Of a stretch of 64,000 bases of DNA, positions 51,679 to 59,983 are shown in pieces. Within the stretch, counting starts at the first letter, position 1; every line of letters starts with the position of its first letter. Under the pieces are notes generated by a model. The model worked only from the letters and a program-made list of their open reading frames with translations, was not told the origin of the DNA and ran no database searches. Location of the stretch: contig JACKIC010000003.1 in assembly GCA_020638655.1 (NCBI GenBank), positions 124,001-188,000 on the forward strand. Direction: 5' to 3'. The position numbers and the translations under genes are program-made. Source of the DNA: Planctomycetota bacterium. Lineage in GTDB: Bacteria > Planctomycetota > UBA1135 > UBA2386.

Positions 51679-53573
51679 CGCGACCCTCCGCTCTCGATGG
51701 TGATCAGGGTCTCCGCCGCGACGCGCCGCACGGCGCGGGCCGCGCTGGAGAACTGGGTGAAGCGGCCGCGGCGCGAGAGTTCGAGCAGCAGCTGCTCGGT
51801 GTCGGGCGACGGCACGTGGCGCAGGTTGGCGATGGCCTCGACCAGGGTCGCCGTCGGCAACTCCTCGAGACCCGCCAGCACGTAGGCGCGCAGCGTCTCC
51901 TCGCTGAGGGTGCGCATGGTCGCATCGAAGCGGCCCTTGATCGCGGCCTCGAACAACGCCCGCAGGTAGCCGCGCGGCACGACCTCGGCGGGTTGCAGGC
52001 AGCTCAGGATCGCGCGCTCGGGGCTCGGCAGGTCGAGGCGGGACGTGTAGGCCACGACGCGCGCCAGGCACGTGTCCGGGCATTGCTCGGCGATCGCGGG
52101 CATCAGATGCAGCGCCACCTTGCCGCCCAACCGCAGCAGCGCCTCGACGACCTCCTCGGACTTCAGCACGCCGATCTGCTCGGCGGTCTCGGCGCCGCCG
52201 ATCGCCAGCATCGGCGCCAGCGCCTCGAGCCCGCGGCGGAACTGGTCGATGTCGGGCTGTCGCGACATCAGCACCTTGGCAGCGATCGGCAGGGAGTGCG
52301 GGAAGCAGCGGGTCACGAAGTCGGCGTCGACGTAGCCGTAGTTGCGCACCGTCTCGGCCTGGCCGGCTTCGACCATCATCGCGATCAGCTGCGAGCGCAG
52401 CCGCTCGGGGATCGCGTTCGGCGTGCCCGGCTCCTGCAGGTAGGCGGCGATGCAGGCGAGCAGGCCGAGGTCCATGGTGCGCAGCTGCGCGACGATGTGG
52501 GCCCGGGCGGCGGCGCGCACCTCCTCGCGTTCGGTGTTGACGAAGGTGTGCAGGAAGATGCCGAACAGCTCGCGCGTGATCTTGGTCGCCGTCGCCTGCA
52601 GCTCGGTGGCGACCGGCAGGCGAACCTTGCGGCCGTCGGGCAGGGTCGCGAGCTCGCGCGTGAGCTCCTCGAGGCTCGCCTGGATGGCCTCGTCGCCGGG
52701 GCGGCCGCTGGGCAGGTTGTGGCGCACCGGCAGCTCGGGCGCCTCGGTCTGGAAGTACTTGCGCGCGACGCGCAGGGCGGTGCGCAGCAGGTCGCCTTCG
52801 TCGAGCCGCTCGCCGTCGCGCAGCGCGTTGGGCAGTTCGCGTTCGAGCGCCGCCAGGATCTCGACGATCTTCTCGGCTGCGACTTCGGGGTGGGCCGCGA
52901 TCTCGGCGGGCAGCAGGTCGGCGATCGCCGCGAACAGGTCGAGCTCGTGGCCCATCTCGCCGGCGTGGCCGCAGGCGCCCTGCAGCGAGCTCATGCGTTC
53001 TTCGAGCCGCGTATCCCTGGCCAGGTGTTCGAGCACGGCGACGCGGCGCTTCTGCGCCGTCGCGTCCAGCGGTCCGAGGTTGCCCGCGCCGGCATCGGGG
53101 CCGCCCTGCCCCGTCTCACCGAACTCGCCGTCGGTCTCGCGGAACGTGCCGCTGAACACCAGGTCGTGCGCGCGGATGCGCGGGTGGGCGTCGGGCCACA
53201 GCGTGCGGAACGCCACGCCGGTGCGCGTGCGCGCCTGGTTGAGGGTCAGCGCGAACTCGACGATGTCCTGCGGCGTGCACGTCGGCTCGAAGGTGAAGCC
53301 GCGCAGGCCGGCGTCGCGCAGGCGGTTGAGCAGCCACGTCGCCTGGCCGTCCTCGGCGGGCAGGCGCAGGCTGTCGACCCACAGCTCGTCGCCGCGCTGG
53401 CCGATGGTCGTGGCGCGACGCTCTTCGAGCCCGGTGGCGAGTCGGCCGACGAAGTCCGCCGCGGCTGCGGTGACGCGCGGATGTTCGGGCGGGTAGATCG
53501 CGACGTTGCGCAGCGCGAGCGCCAGAGCGGTAGCTGTCGCGGCGGCCTCTCGATGGTCGCCGGTCAGGGTCAC
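51675..53573 (-). CDS. Large protein sharing the N-terminal domain of the HD-GYP gene
   Basis: This gene encodes 632 residues if it starts at the GTG at 53573; an in-frame ATG at 53642 would add 23 low-complexity residues. Residues 5-125 match the N-terminal domain of the next gene, with LRNVAIYPPEHPRV, GDELWVDSLRLPAEDGQATW and LRGFTFEPTCTPQDIVEFAL. The remainder is helical, HEAT-like in texture (AAARAHIVAQLRTMDLGLL, AEQIGVLKSEEVVEALLRL, AILSCLQPAEVVPRGYLRAL). It has no membrane segment. Its stop overlaps the start of the HD-GYP gene, so the two are a coupled pair, probably one regulator and a partner that controls its activity (inferred). Confidence 0.7.
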   Translation of the reverse strand: MTLTGDHREAAATATALALALRNVAIYPPEHPRVTAAAADFVGRLATGLEERRATTIGQRGDELWVDSLRLPAEDGQATWLLNRLRDAGLRGFTFEPTCTPQDIVEFALTLNQARTRTGVAFRTLWPDAHPRIRAHDLVFSGTFRETDGEFGETGQGGPDAGAGNLGPLDATAQKRRVAVLEHLARDTRLEERMSSLQGACGHAGEMGHELDLFAAIADLLPAEIAAHPEVAAEKIVEILAALERELPNALRDGERLDEGDLLRTALRVARKYFQTEAPELPVRHNLPSGRPGDEAIQASLEELTRELATLPDGRKVRLPVATELQATATKITRELFGIFLHTFVNTEREEVRAAARAHIVAQLRTMDLGLLACIAAYLQEPGTPNAIPERLRSQLIAMMVEAGQAETVRNYGYVDADFVTRCFPHSLPIAAKVLMSRQPDIDQFRRGLEALAPMLAIGGAETAEQIGVLKSEEVVEALLRLGGKVALHLMPAIAEQCPDTCLARVVAYTSRLDLPSPERAILSCLQPAEVVPRGYLRALFEAAIKGRFDATMRTLSEETLRAYVLAGLEELPTATLVEAIANLRHVPSPDTEQLLLELSRRGRFTQFSSAARAVRRVAAETLITIESGGSR

Positions 53574-53646
53574 TTGGCGCTTTGGGTTCTCCCTACCCAC
53601 AGGCGAGCTATCGGTCCGTCTCGCGGGGCATCTGGCGCCCATCCGC

Positions 53647-53663
53647 AGAAATCGGATTTCTGT
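53647..53663. promoter_or_regulatory. Short perfect inverted repeat upstream of the 53573 gene
   Basis: CAGAAAT and ATTTCTG pair around CGG, giving a 7-bp dyad in a locally AT-rich stretch about 75 bp upstream of the gene pair. In DNA this GC-rich an AT-rich dyad is notable. It may be an operator for the pair or part of its promoter. Confidence 0.35.
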
Positions 53664-53749
53664 TCAAGTCCGACCGGGCGGCCGCTTGCTCCGCGCACGC
53701 CTGCCTCCGGACGTCGCCTCGGTTCACGTCGGAAACTGGAGTCCGAGAC

Positions 53750-53778
53750 GGCGCGGGGAAACCCCTACGAACCCCGCC
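53750..53778 (-). terminator. Hairpin after the cyclophilin gene
   Basis: GGCGCGGGG (53750-53758) pairs with CCCCGCC (53772-53778) with one bulge, 13 bp after the stop of the minus-strand cyclophilin gene. No U-run follows, so terminator function is tentative. Confidence 0.35.
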
Positions 53779-53790
53779 TTTCCATGGCCG

Positions 53791-54570
53791 TCACTTGCCG
53801 TCGGCGGGTGCGGCGACGCGGATCCAGGTCGCCACGATCGCGGGCGTTTCCGGCAACGCATCGCCGTCCTTCTCGACGCCGCAGGCTTCGATCGCCTTGA
53901 GCACCTCGAGTCCTTCGACCACCTGACCGTAGACGGTGTGCTTGCCGTCCAGATGCGGCGTCGGCACGAAGGTCAGGAAGAACTGGGAGCCGTCGGTGTT
54001 CGGCGCGCCCGAGTTGGCGGCGCTCAGCGTGCCGGCGGCCTCGTGCTTGCGCGGCTTGTCGAATTCGCCGTCGAGCGTGTAGCCGGCGTTGCCCGCGGTG
54101 CTGTTCAGGGGGCTGCCGCCCTGGGCCATGAAGCCCTTGAGGATGCGCGGGAACTGCAGCCCGTCGTAGAAGCCGGTGCGCGCCAGGTAGATCGCGCTCG
54201 CGACGTGCTTGGGCGCCGTGTCGGGGAACAGGCGCACGACCAGCACGCCCTTCGTCGTCTGCACGTGCCAGAAGTAATCGCGCTCGGCCGTGAACTCGAG
54301 CTCGGGCGGCGCCGGCAGCGCGGTCTTCCAGTCGGCGCGTTTGGTGCTGACCTTCTTCTTGGCGAACTTGTCGATCGTCACGATCGCCTTGTCCTTGGCC
54401 GTGACGGGGTCGTCCTTGGCGGGCTTGAGGCTCGCGACCTTCTCGCCCTTCTCGTCCTTCTGGGCCTTGGGCGGCTTGTCGTCCTTCGGCCTCTTGCCCT
54501 GCGCCGCGATCGGGGCAGCGGCGGCGAACAGGACGGCGAGCGCGGCGGCGAGGCGGATCGGTGTGCTCAT
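53791..54570 (-). CDS. Cyclophilin-type peptidyl-prolyl isomerase
   Basis: This gene encodes 259 residues with a signal peptide ending AAPIAAQG. A Lys/Asp-rich linker (about 25-85) precedes the cyclophilin domain at about 95-255: GVLVVRLFPDTAPKHVASAI, ARTGFYDGLQFPRILKGFM, AQGGSPLNSTAGNAGYTLDG, SAANSGAPNTDGSQFFLTF and HLDGKHTVYGQVVEGLEVL. FxxxIxxFMxQGG and the SQFFLT and HLDGKHxVFG elements are the active-site blocks. It catalyses proline isomerisation of exported proteins and probably acts in the periplasm. No operon partner is clear. Confidence 0.92.
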   Translation of the reverse strand: MSTPIRLAAALAVLFAAAAPIAAQGKRPKDDKPPKAQKDEKGEKVASLKPAKDDPVTAKDKAIVTIDKFAKKKVSTKRADWKTALPAPPELEFTAERDYFWHVQTTKGVLVVRLFPDTAPKHVASAIYLARTGFYDGLQFPRILKGFMAQGGSPLNSTAGNAGYTLDGEFDKPRKHEAAGTLSAANSGAPNTDGSQFFLTFVPTPHLDGKHTVYGQVVEGLEVLKAIEACGVEKDGDALPETPAIVATWIRVAAPADGK

Positions 54571-54649
54571 GGCGGCGACATCCTAGCTGTCGGGCCGGGG
54601 CATCGTCAGCAAGTGAGACGCCGCACTTCCGCCTCGCGGGCGAGGTGGC

Positions 54650-55069
54650 TCAGAAGCCGTCGACCTGCAGGCCGTTCGTCGTCTCGACGGCGCGGCCGCG
54701 GCGGTTGAAGTCGATCGTGGCGGCCTGCAGGTGCACGGTGAACGGCACCGTCGACGGCAGGCGCAGGCCGAAGCTGGCGTTGCCCCGGCCGTCGGTGATG
54801 GTCGCCTCGGTGCCGCGCGGATCGACGAGCAGCATGCAGTTCGTGCCCGGCAGCGGCTGCGGGACCGCCGCCAGGCTGCCCAGGACCAGGACGGTGACGG
54901 TGTTGGGCGAGGCGTGCGCCACGCGCAGGCGCAACCCAGCGCCGAGCGGCGTGTTGACGACCTGCCCGTGCAAGGTGCCGCCGCAGCGCACACCGAACGG
55001 GGTCACCGTGTAGGTCTGGGCGAAGGCGGGCGCGCAGAGCAGCGCGGCGCAGAGGAGTTTGCTGAGCAT
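54650..55069 (-). CDS. Small secreted protein, stand-alone shared C-terminal domain
   Basis: This gene encodes 139 residues with a signal peptide ending APAFAQ. The mature 120 residues appear to be a single beta-rich domain that resembles the shared C-terminal domain of the larger secreted proteins here. Common points are GAGLRLRVAHASPNTVTVLV, PQPLPGTNCMLLVDPRG, ASFGLRLPST-x-PF and ETTNGLQV near the end. No enzyme motif is seen. If the comparison holds, this is the domain without partner repeats, perhaps a minimal surface or storage protein. It is transcribed toward the cyclophilin gene, with 80 bp between the two. Confidence 0.65.
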   Translation of the reverse strand: MLSKLLCAALLCAPAFAQTYTVTPFGVRCGGTLHGQVVNTPLGAGLRLRVAHASPNTVTVLVLGSLAAVPQPLPGTNCMLLVDPRGTEATITDGRGNASFGLRLPSTVPFTVHLQAATIDFNRRGRAVETTNGLQVDGF

Positions 55070-55222
55070 GGGAACCTCGACTGGTCCAGGTCAGGCGGAC
55101 GCGAGGCGCACGATAGTCGAAAGCGGGGGTGGGGCAACGTCGCAGGATTGTCGCGGCAGCGGACTTCCGAGGCTGGTCCGCGCGGCGGTGATGGGGCAGC
55201 ATCTGGCCGCCCACAGGGTTCC

Positions 55223-56911
55223 ATGCCCACTGATTCCTTCCGTGTTGCTCTGCGAGACCTCGCTTCGGCCCGGGGTCTCGACGTTGCCCCGACCGTCGCG
55301 GACGCCTGCGCCGACACGGGTTGGGACCTGACCGACAGCGGCTGCCTGGTTGGGCGGGACGAGCCCTGGCTGCTCGCCGGCCTGCGCGCCGCGGCCGGTG
55401 ACCCCGACCCGGTCGCGCGGGCGCGGGCGGCGATCGCGGGGGTCGCCGGCAACGACGCGCCGGTGGCCCTGTTCGCGAACGAGGCGGCGGCGGCCCTGCG
55501 ACTCGCCGCGGTGTCTGGGCCGGGGGCGTTGCTGGTCGTCGACGAGGCCCTCGGCGGGACCGGCGCCAGCGAGGTGGCGCGCTGTACGTTCGCGCAGGTG
55601 ACGGCCGAGCGCCTCGGCGGTGTCGGAATGCTCGTAGTCGAGCCGACCGTGGCCGCCGCCGACCTGACGCGAGTGCTCGAGGTGGCCGCGGCGGCGGGCG
55701 TGAGCGTCGTCTTCGACGAGCGCCGCACTGCGTGTCGGGCCGCGGCGGCGAGCGTCGCCGCGGCGCGCGTCGCGGCCGGAGGGCGCGGTCCCGACATGGT
55801 GCTGTTCGGGCGTTCGCTGGCGGCGGGTTTGCCGTTCGCCGCGATCGTCGGGGACGCCGACGCGACCGGGATCGACGCGGTGACGGCGGGCGTCGTCGCG
55901 GTGATCGCCGAGCAGATGCTGCGCGCGCCGGTCGCCGCCGAGCTCGAACGCACGGCCGCCGAGATCGTCGCCGCGGTCGACGCCGCGGCGGCGCGCGAGG
56001 AGCTGCGCATCGCATGGTCGGGCCCCGCGGCGATGCCGAGCCTCTCGTTCGCCGATCAGGACAGCGCCGAGGGCGTGCTGATCCTGCATCACTTCGGCCT
56101 CGAGCTCGCCGCGGCCGGCTGCACCAGCGCGGGGCCGCTGCTGCTGCCACCGGCGCTGCGCCGCGGCGGCGCGGCGCCGGTGCTCGGCATGTTCACGCAC
56201 GCCGTGGCGCGCGTGCGCACGCTGCTGATCGAATACAACTCGTACCTGTCGGGCGGCATCCCGTTCGTGTTTCCGGGCGGCGACCCGGTGCTGTGCGCGC
56301 GCGGCGCGACGCGCTACCGGTACCCCAGGCTCGCCGAGGTCGACGTCGACGCGCGCGAAGACGGCATCCGCATCCACTTCGCCGCCGGCGAACTCGGCGC
56401 GGTGACCTCGTCGGGTTTCTACGTGCCGACGCGACTCGTGGGCGACGTCGACGTCGCGATCCGCTACGTCGTGCCGCAGTTCTCCGCGGGGCCGGACGCG
56501 ACGTGCCTGGGGCTGTTCCTGCAGAACGAGGCGTCGACGGCGCGCTACTACGCGCAGCTGATGAGCACCAGCGACGCGCCGGCCGCGCGCAGCGTCGCGC
56601 TCGGCCATGCCGGCGCCGTGATCGGGCGGCGGCCGGTGTCCGGGGACACGGGTTGGTTGCGGCTGCTGCGCCGCGGCGGCGAGGTGATCGCCTTCTTCCG
56701 TGCCGACACGCAGGCGCCTTGGCAGGAGCTGGGCCGCGTTCCGGCGACCGCCGACGAGCTCGTGGTCGGCGCCAAGATCTGGTCCAAGCAGCGCACCGAC
56801 GGCCTGATCGGCGACCTGTTCGACCTGTCGATCGACGCGGCGCTGGCGGCCGATCAGCCGCCGGTGTTGGAGAGTCGCCCCGATCCGAGGGTCGAAGCCA
56901 GGAAGCGGTAG
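55223..56911 (+). CDS. Degenerate class III aminotransferase fused to a C-terminal beta domain
   Basis: The product has 562 residues. Residues 20-360 follow the class III (GSA-type) aminotransferase order but lack the active residues. The PLP lysine is Arg197 in PDMVLFGRSLAAGLP, the YHG block of active enzymes is replaced by DEALGGTG, and the FDE block (164-166, Asp165) is followed by RRTACR instead of the usual VxTGxR. Residues about 365-560 form a beta-rich, concanavalin-like domain (VDVAIRYVVPQFSAGPD, TCLGLFLQNEASTARYY, DTGWLRLLRRGGEVIAFFR), similar in texture to DUF1583 or DUF1349. It is probably a pseudoenzyme with a binding domain. Its 3' end overlaps the convergent RND gene by 58 bp, and codons 3-8 carry a copy of the 33-kb repeat arm. 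Confidence 0.68.
   Translation: MPTDSFRVALRDLASARGLDVAPTVADACADTGWDLTDSGCLVGRDEPWLLAGLRAAAGDPDPVARARAAIAGVAGNDAPVALFANEAAAALRLAAVSGPGALLVVDEALGGTGASEVARCTFAQVTAERLGGVGMLVVEPTVAAADLTRVLEVAAAAGVSVVFDERRTACRAAAASVAAARVAAGGRGPDMVLFGRSLAAGLPFAAIVGDADATGIDAVTAGVVAVIAEQMLRAPVAAELERTAAEIVAAVDAAAAREELRIAWSGPAAMPSLSFADQDSAEGVLILHHFGLELAAAGCTSAGPLLLPPALRRGGAAPVLGMFTHAVARVRTLLIEYNSYLSGGIPFVFPGGDPVLCARGATRYRYPRLAEVDVDAREDGIRIHFAAGELGAVTSSGFYVPTRLVGDVDVAIRYVVPQFSAGPDATCLGLFLQNEASTARYYAQLMSTSDAPAARSVALGHAGAVIGRRPVSGDTGWLRLLRRGGEVIAFFRADTQAPWQELGRVPATADELVVGAKIWSKQRTDGLIGDLFDLSIDAALAADQPPVLESRPDPRVEARKR
55229..55244 (+). repeat. Third copy of the 33-kb repeat arm
   Basis: ACTGATTCCTTCCGTG matches 16 of the 17 arm bases at 33081-33097 exactly. 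It falls inside the first codons of the degenerate aminotransferase gene (TDSFR). Sixteen identical bases are very unlikely by chance in 64 kb. The flanking bases show weak similarity only. Confidence 0.6.
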
Positions 56912-59900
56912 GCGACGGGCGTCACGACGAGGCTCAGCACCAGGCTGAGCAGCTGGCCGCCGATCACCACGACCGAGATCGCCTTGCGTTCTTCGGCGCC
57001 GGGGCCCGAGCCGAGCGCCAGCGGGATCATGCCGGCGACGAACGCGAGCGTGGTCATCAGGATCGGCCGCAGCCGGTCGCGGCTGCCCTGGATCACCGCT
57101 TCGTCGAGCGGCATGCCGGCGCGCAACAGCTGGTTGCTGTGGTCGATCTGCAGGATCGAGTTCTTCTTGACCATGCCGAACAGCACCAGCACGCCGAGCG
57201 CCGAGTAGAGGTTCAGCGACTCGCCGGCGAGCAGCAGCGACAGCAGCGCGAACGGCGCCGCGAGCGGCAGCGCGAGCAGGATCACGACCGGCTGCAGCGC
57301 GCTCTCGAACTGCGCTGCGAGGATCATGTACATGAACAGCACGGACAGCAGGAAGGCGATGATGAACTCGTCGAACGTCTTCTCGAGCTCGCGGGCGCGG
57401 CCGGCGACCGCGGTGCTGTATTCGGGCCCCATGCCGAGCTTCGCCGCGGCATCGCGCAGCGCGGCGGTGCGGTCGGCGAGCGCGTAGCCGGCGGCGACCG
57501 AGCCGCGCAGGCTGTTCTGGCGCTGGCGGTCGAGGCGGTCGATGCGCGACGGGCTGAACGCGGGCACGATCTCGACGAGGTTGTCGAGGCGCACCGGCGG
57601 GCCGCTGCGGCGCGGCACCATCAGGCGCCCGAACTCGCCGACGTCGGCGCGGTCGACCTGTCGCAGCCGCAGGCGCACGTCGTATTCCTCGTCGAGCGAC
57701 GGGTCGCGGAAGCGGCTGACCTGGCGGTCGCCGCCGACCATCAGGCGCAGCGCGAAGGCCACGTCCTCGATGTCGACACCGAGTTCTGCGGCGCGCGCGC
57801 GATCGACCTGTACGCGCAGCTCGGGTTGGGTCAGGCGCAGCGTGGTGTCGAGGTCGTCCATGCCGCCGAGCTCGCGCGCCATCTCCTTCATGCGCTGGCC
57901 GAGCTGGTCGAGGGTCACGAGGTCGGGGCCGCGGATCGCGAAGTCGATGTCGAAGTAGCCGCCGCCCGTGAAGCTGCGCTGGTTGCGCACCGAACAGCGC
58001 AGGTCCGGGAACTTGCGCAGCCGCCGCCGGATCTCGCTCATCACGTCGCGCTGCGTGTAGTTGCCGCGGAACGCCGCGAGCGGTTCGCCGGCGAGCGTGC
58101 AGTCGAGCAGGCGGCCGACCGAGAAGCGGCGCTGCTCGTGCGGTTCGATGCGCACGTAGAGCGAGCCGCTGCTGACGCCGCCGAGGAAGCCGCCGCCGGA
58201 CTGCGCGAGGATCGTGGTCACGCCGCGCACCTGACGCACTTCGGCCTCGACGGCGCGCACGGCCTGGTCCATCGCCTCGTAGCCGACCTGGTCGGGGCCG
58301 CTGATGCGCACGTCGAACTCGCCTTCGTCGACGTCGGACGGGATGTAGTCCTGGCGCACGTGTTCGTAGATCGGCACCGTCGAACCCGCGACCGCGACGG
58401 CGACCAGCAGGGTCAGCCAGGGGTGCCGCAGGGCCTTGCGCAGCAGCCAGACGTAGGCGCGTTCGGAGATGCCCGCGTGCTGGCCGTGCATCGCGGTCAT
58501 CGAGTCGCTGCGCAGCCAGCGCGCGCTCAGCATCGGCGTCAGCGAGAACGACACCACCAGACTGACGAGCACCGCGGCTGCGGCGGTGATGCCGAACTGG
58601 AACAGGAAGCGGCCGCTGATGCTCGACATGAACGAGACCGGCACGAAGATCACGACCAGGCTGAACGTCGTCGCCAGCACCGCGAGGCCGATCTCCTTGG
58701 TCGCGCCGCGCGCGGCCGCGAACGGCGTCATGCCCTTCTCGGTGGCCCAGCGGTGGATGTTCTCGAGCACGACGATCGCGTCGTCGATGACCACGCCGAC
58801 CATCAGCACCAGGGCCAGCATCGTGACGCTGTTGAGCGTGAAGCCCAGCGCCCACATCAGCCCGAACGTGGTGATCACCGAGGCCGGGATCGCCAGCGCG
58901 GCGATCACCGTCGCGCGCCAGCTGCGCAGGAACATCAGCACCACGAGCGACGCGAAGATCGAGCCGATCACGAGGTGCAGCTCGATCTCGTGCAGCGCCG
59001 CGTGGATGTAGCGCGACTGGTCGCGGATCACCTCGAGGCGCAGGTCCGACGGCAGCTCGAGGCGCAGCCGTTCGATCGCCTCCTTGCAGCGGTCGATGAC
59101 GGCGACGGTGTTCTCGCCCGACTGGCGGCGGATGTCGAGCTGCACGCACGGCACCCCGTCGAGGCGCGTCGCCGAGCGCGGCTCCTCGGTGCCGTCCTCG
59201 GCGCGGCCGATGTCGCCGATGCGCACGCCGACGCCGTCGCGCGTCTCGATCACGAGGTCGTCGAAGCGGCGCGGGTCGTAGATGCGGCCCATGGTGCGCA
59301 GCACGATCTCGCGGTCGGCGGTGCTGACGTTGCCGCCCGGCGTGTCGCTGTTCTGCCGCACCAGGGCTTCGCGCACCTTGGTGATCGGCAGCCCGTAGGC
59401 GGCGAGGCGGTCGGCATCGAGCCAGATGTTGATCGTGCGCTCGCGGCCGCCGTCGATGCGCACCTCGCCGACGCCGCCCTCGCGTTCGAGGCGCCGCTTG
59501 ATGCGCTTGTCGGCGAACTCGGTGAGCTCGCGCAGGGGGCGGTTGCCCGACAGCGCCAGGGTCAGGATCGGCGAGCTGTCGCTGTCGAACTTGGATACGA
59601 CCGGCGGCTCGATGTCGCGCGGCAGGCGCCGCGCCGCGACGGCGACGCGGTCGCGCACGTCCTGCGCGGCGAGGTCGATGTCGCGCGACAGGTCGAACGT
59701 GGCGATCACGAACGAGCTGCCGGTGCTCGAGATCGAGCGCAGCTCGTTGATGCCGGCCACCGAGTTGAGGGCCTCCTCGATCGGCTGCGAGACCGTGACC
59801 TCGACCTCCTCGGGCGAGGCGCCGGGCAGCGTCGCGCGCACCGACACGGTCGGCTGGTCGATCGACGGGAAGCGGTCGACGGACAGCTTGTTGAAGCCGA

Positions 59901-59982
59901 CGGCGCCGACGACGGTCATCGCCAGCACGAGCATGCAGGCGAAGACGGGGCGGTTGATGCAGATCTCGGCGAGCTTCTGCAT
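56854..59982 (-). CDS. RND-family efflux transporter (AcrB/MdtB-like)
   Basis: The product has 1042 residues, the usual AcrB size. It begins LAEICINRPVFACMLVLAM (helix 1) with the RFPSIDQPTVSVRATLPGAS pore-domain start. Helix 4 has the proton-relay aspartates in VGVVIDDAIVVLENI and the helix 10 lysine is in GMVKKNSILQIDHSN. The large periplasmic loops and duplicated halves fit HAE-1 type drug/small-molecule pumps; the heavy-metal CusA signature is absent. The adaptor gene ends 1 bp before this start on the same strand. No outer-membrane TolC-like gene is beside it, so it likely uses a channel encoded elsewhere. It uses proton motive force to export small molecules. Confidence 0.92.
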   Translation of the reverse strand: MQKLAEICINRPVFACMLVLAMTVVGAVGFNKLSVDRFPSIDQPTVSVRATLPGASPEEVEVTVSQPIEEALNSVAGINELRSISSTGSSFVIATFDLSRDIDLAAQDVRDRVAVAARRLPRDIEPPVVSKFDSDSSPILTLALSGNRPLRELTEFADKRIKRRLEREGGVGEVRIDGGRERTINIWLDADRLAAYGLPITKVREALVRQNSDTPGGNVSTADREIVLRTMGRIYDPRRFDDLVIETRDGVGVRIGDIGRAEDGTEEPRSATRLDGVPCVQLDIRRQSGENTVAVIDRCKEAIERLRLELPSDLRLEVIRDQSRYIHAALHEIELHLVIGSIFASLVVLMFLRSWRATVIAALAIPASVITTFGLMWALGFTLNSVTMLALVLMVGVVIDDAIVVLENIHRWATEKGMTPFAAARGATKEIGLAVLATTFSLVVIFVPVSFMSSISGRFLFQFGITAAAAVLVSLVVSFSLTPMLSARWLRSDSMTAMHGQHAGISERAYVWLLRKALRHPWLTLLVAVAVAGSTVPIYEHVRQDYIPSDVDEGEFDVRISGPDQVGYEAMDQAVRAVEAEVRQVRGVTTILAQSGGGFLGGVSSGSLYVRIEPHEQRRFSVGRLLDCTLAGEPLAAFRGNYTQRDVMSEIRRRLRKFPDLRCSVRNQRSFTGGGYFDIDFAIRGPDLVTLDQLGQRMKEMARELGGMDDLDTTLRLTQPELRVQVDRARAAELGVDIEDVAFALRLMVGGDRQVSRFRDPSLDEEYDVRLRLRQVDRADVGEFGRLMVPRRSGPPVRLDNLVEIVPAFSPSRIDRLDRQRQNSLRGSVAAGYALADRTAALRDAAAKLGMGPEYSTAVAGRARELEKTFDEFIIAFLLSVLFMYMILAAQFESALQPVVILLALPLAAPFALLSLLLAGESLNLYSALGVLVLFGMVKKNSILQIDHSNQLLRAGMPLDEAVIQGSRDRLRPILMTTLAFVAGMIPLALGSGPGAEERKAISVVVIGGQLLSLVLSLVVTPVAYRFLASTLGSGRLSNTGG

Positions 59983-59983
59983 C

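Noticed and set aside
55091..59149. A long minus-strand frame overlapping the aminotransferase-like and RND genes
   Set aside because: Its translation is low-complexity Arg/Ala, and the RND frame on the same strand has all family motifs in another frame.
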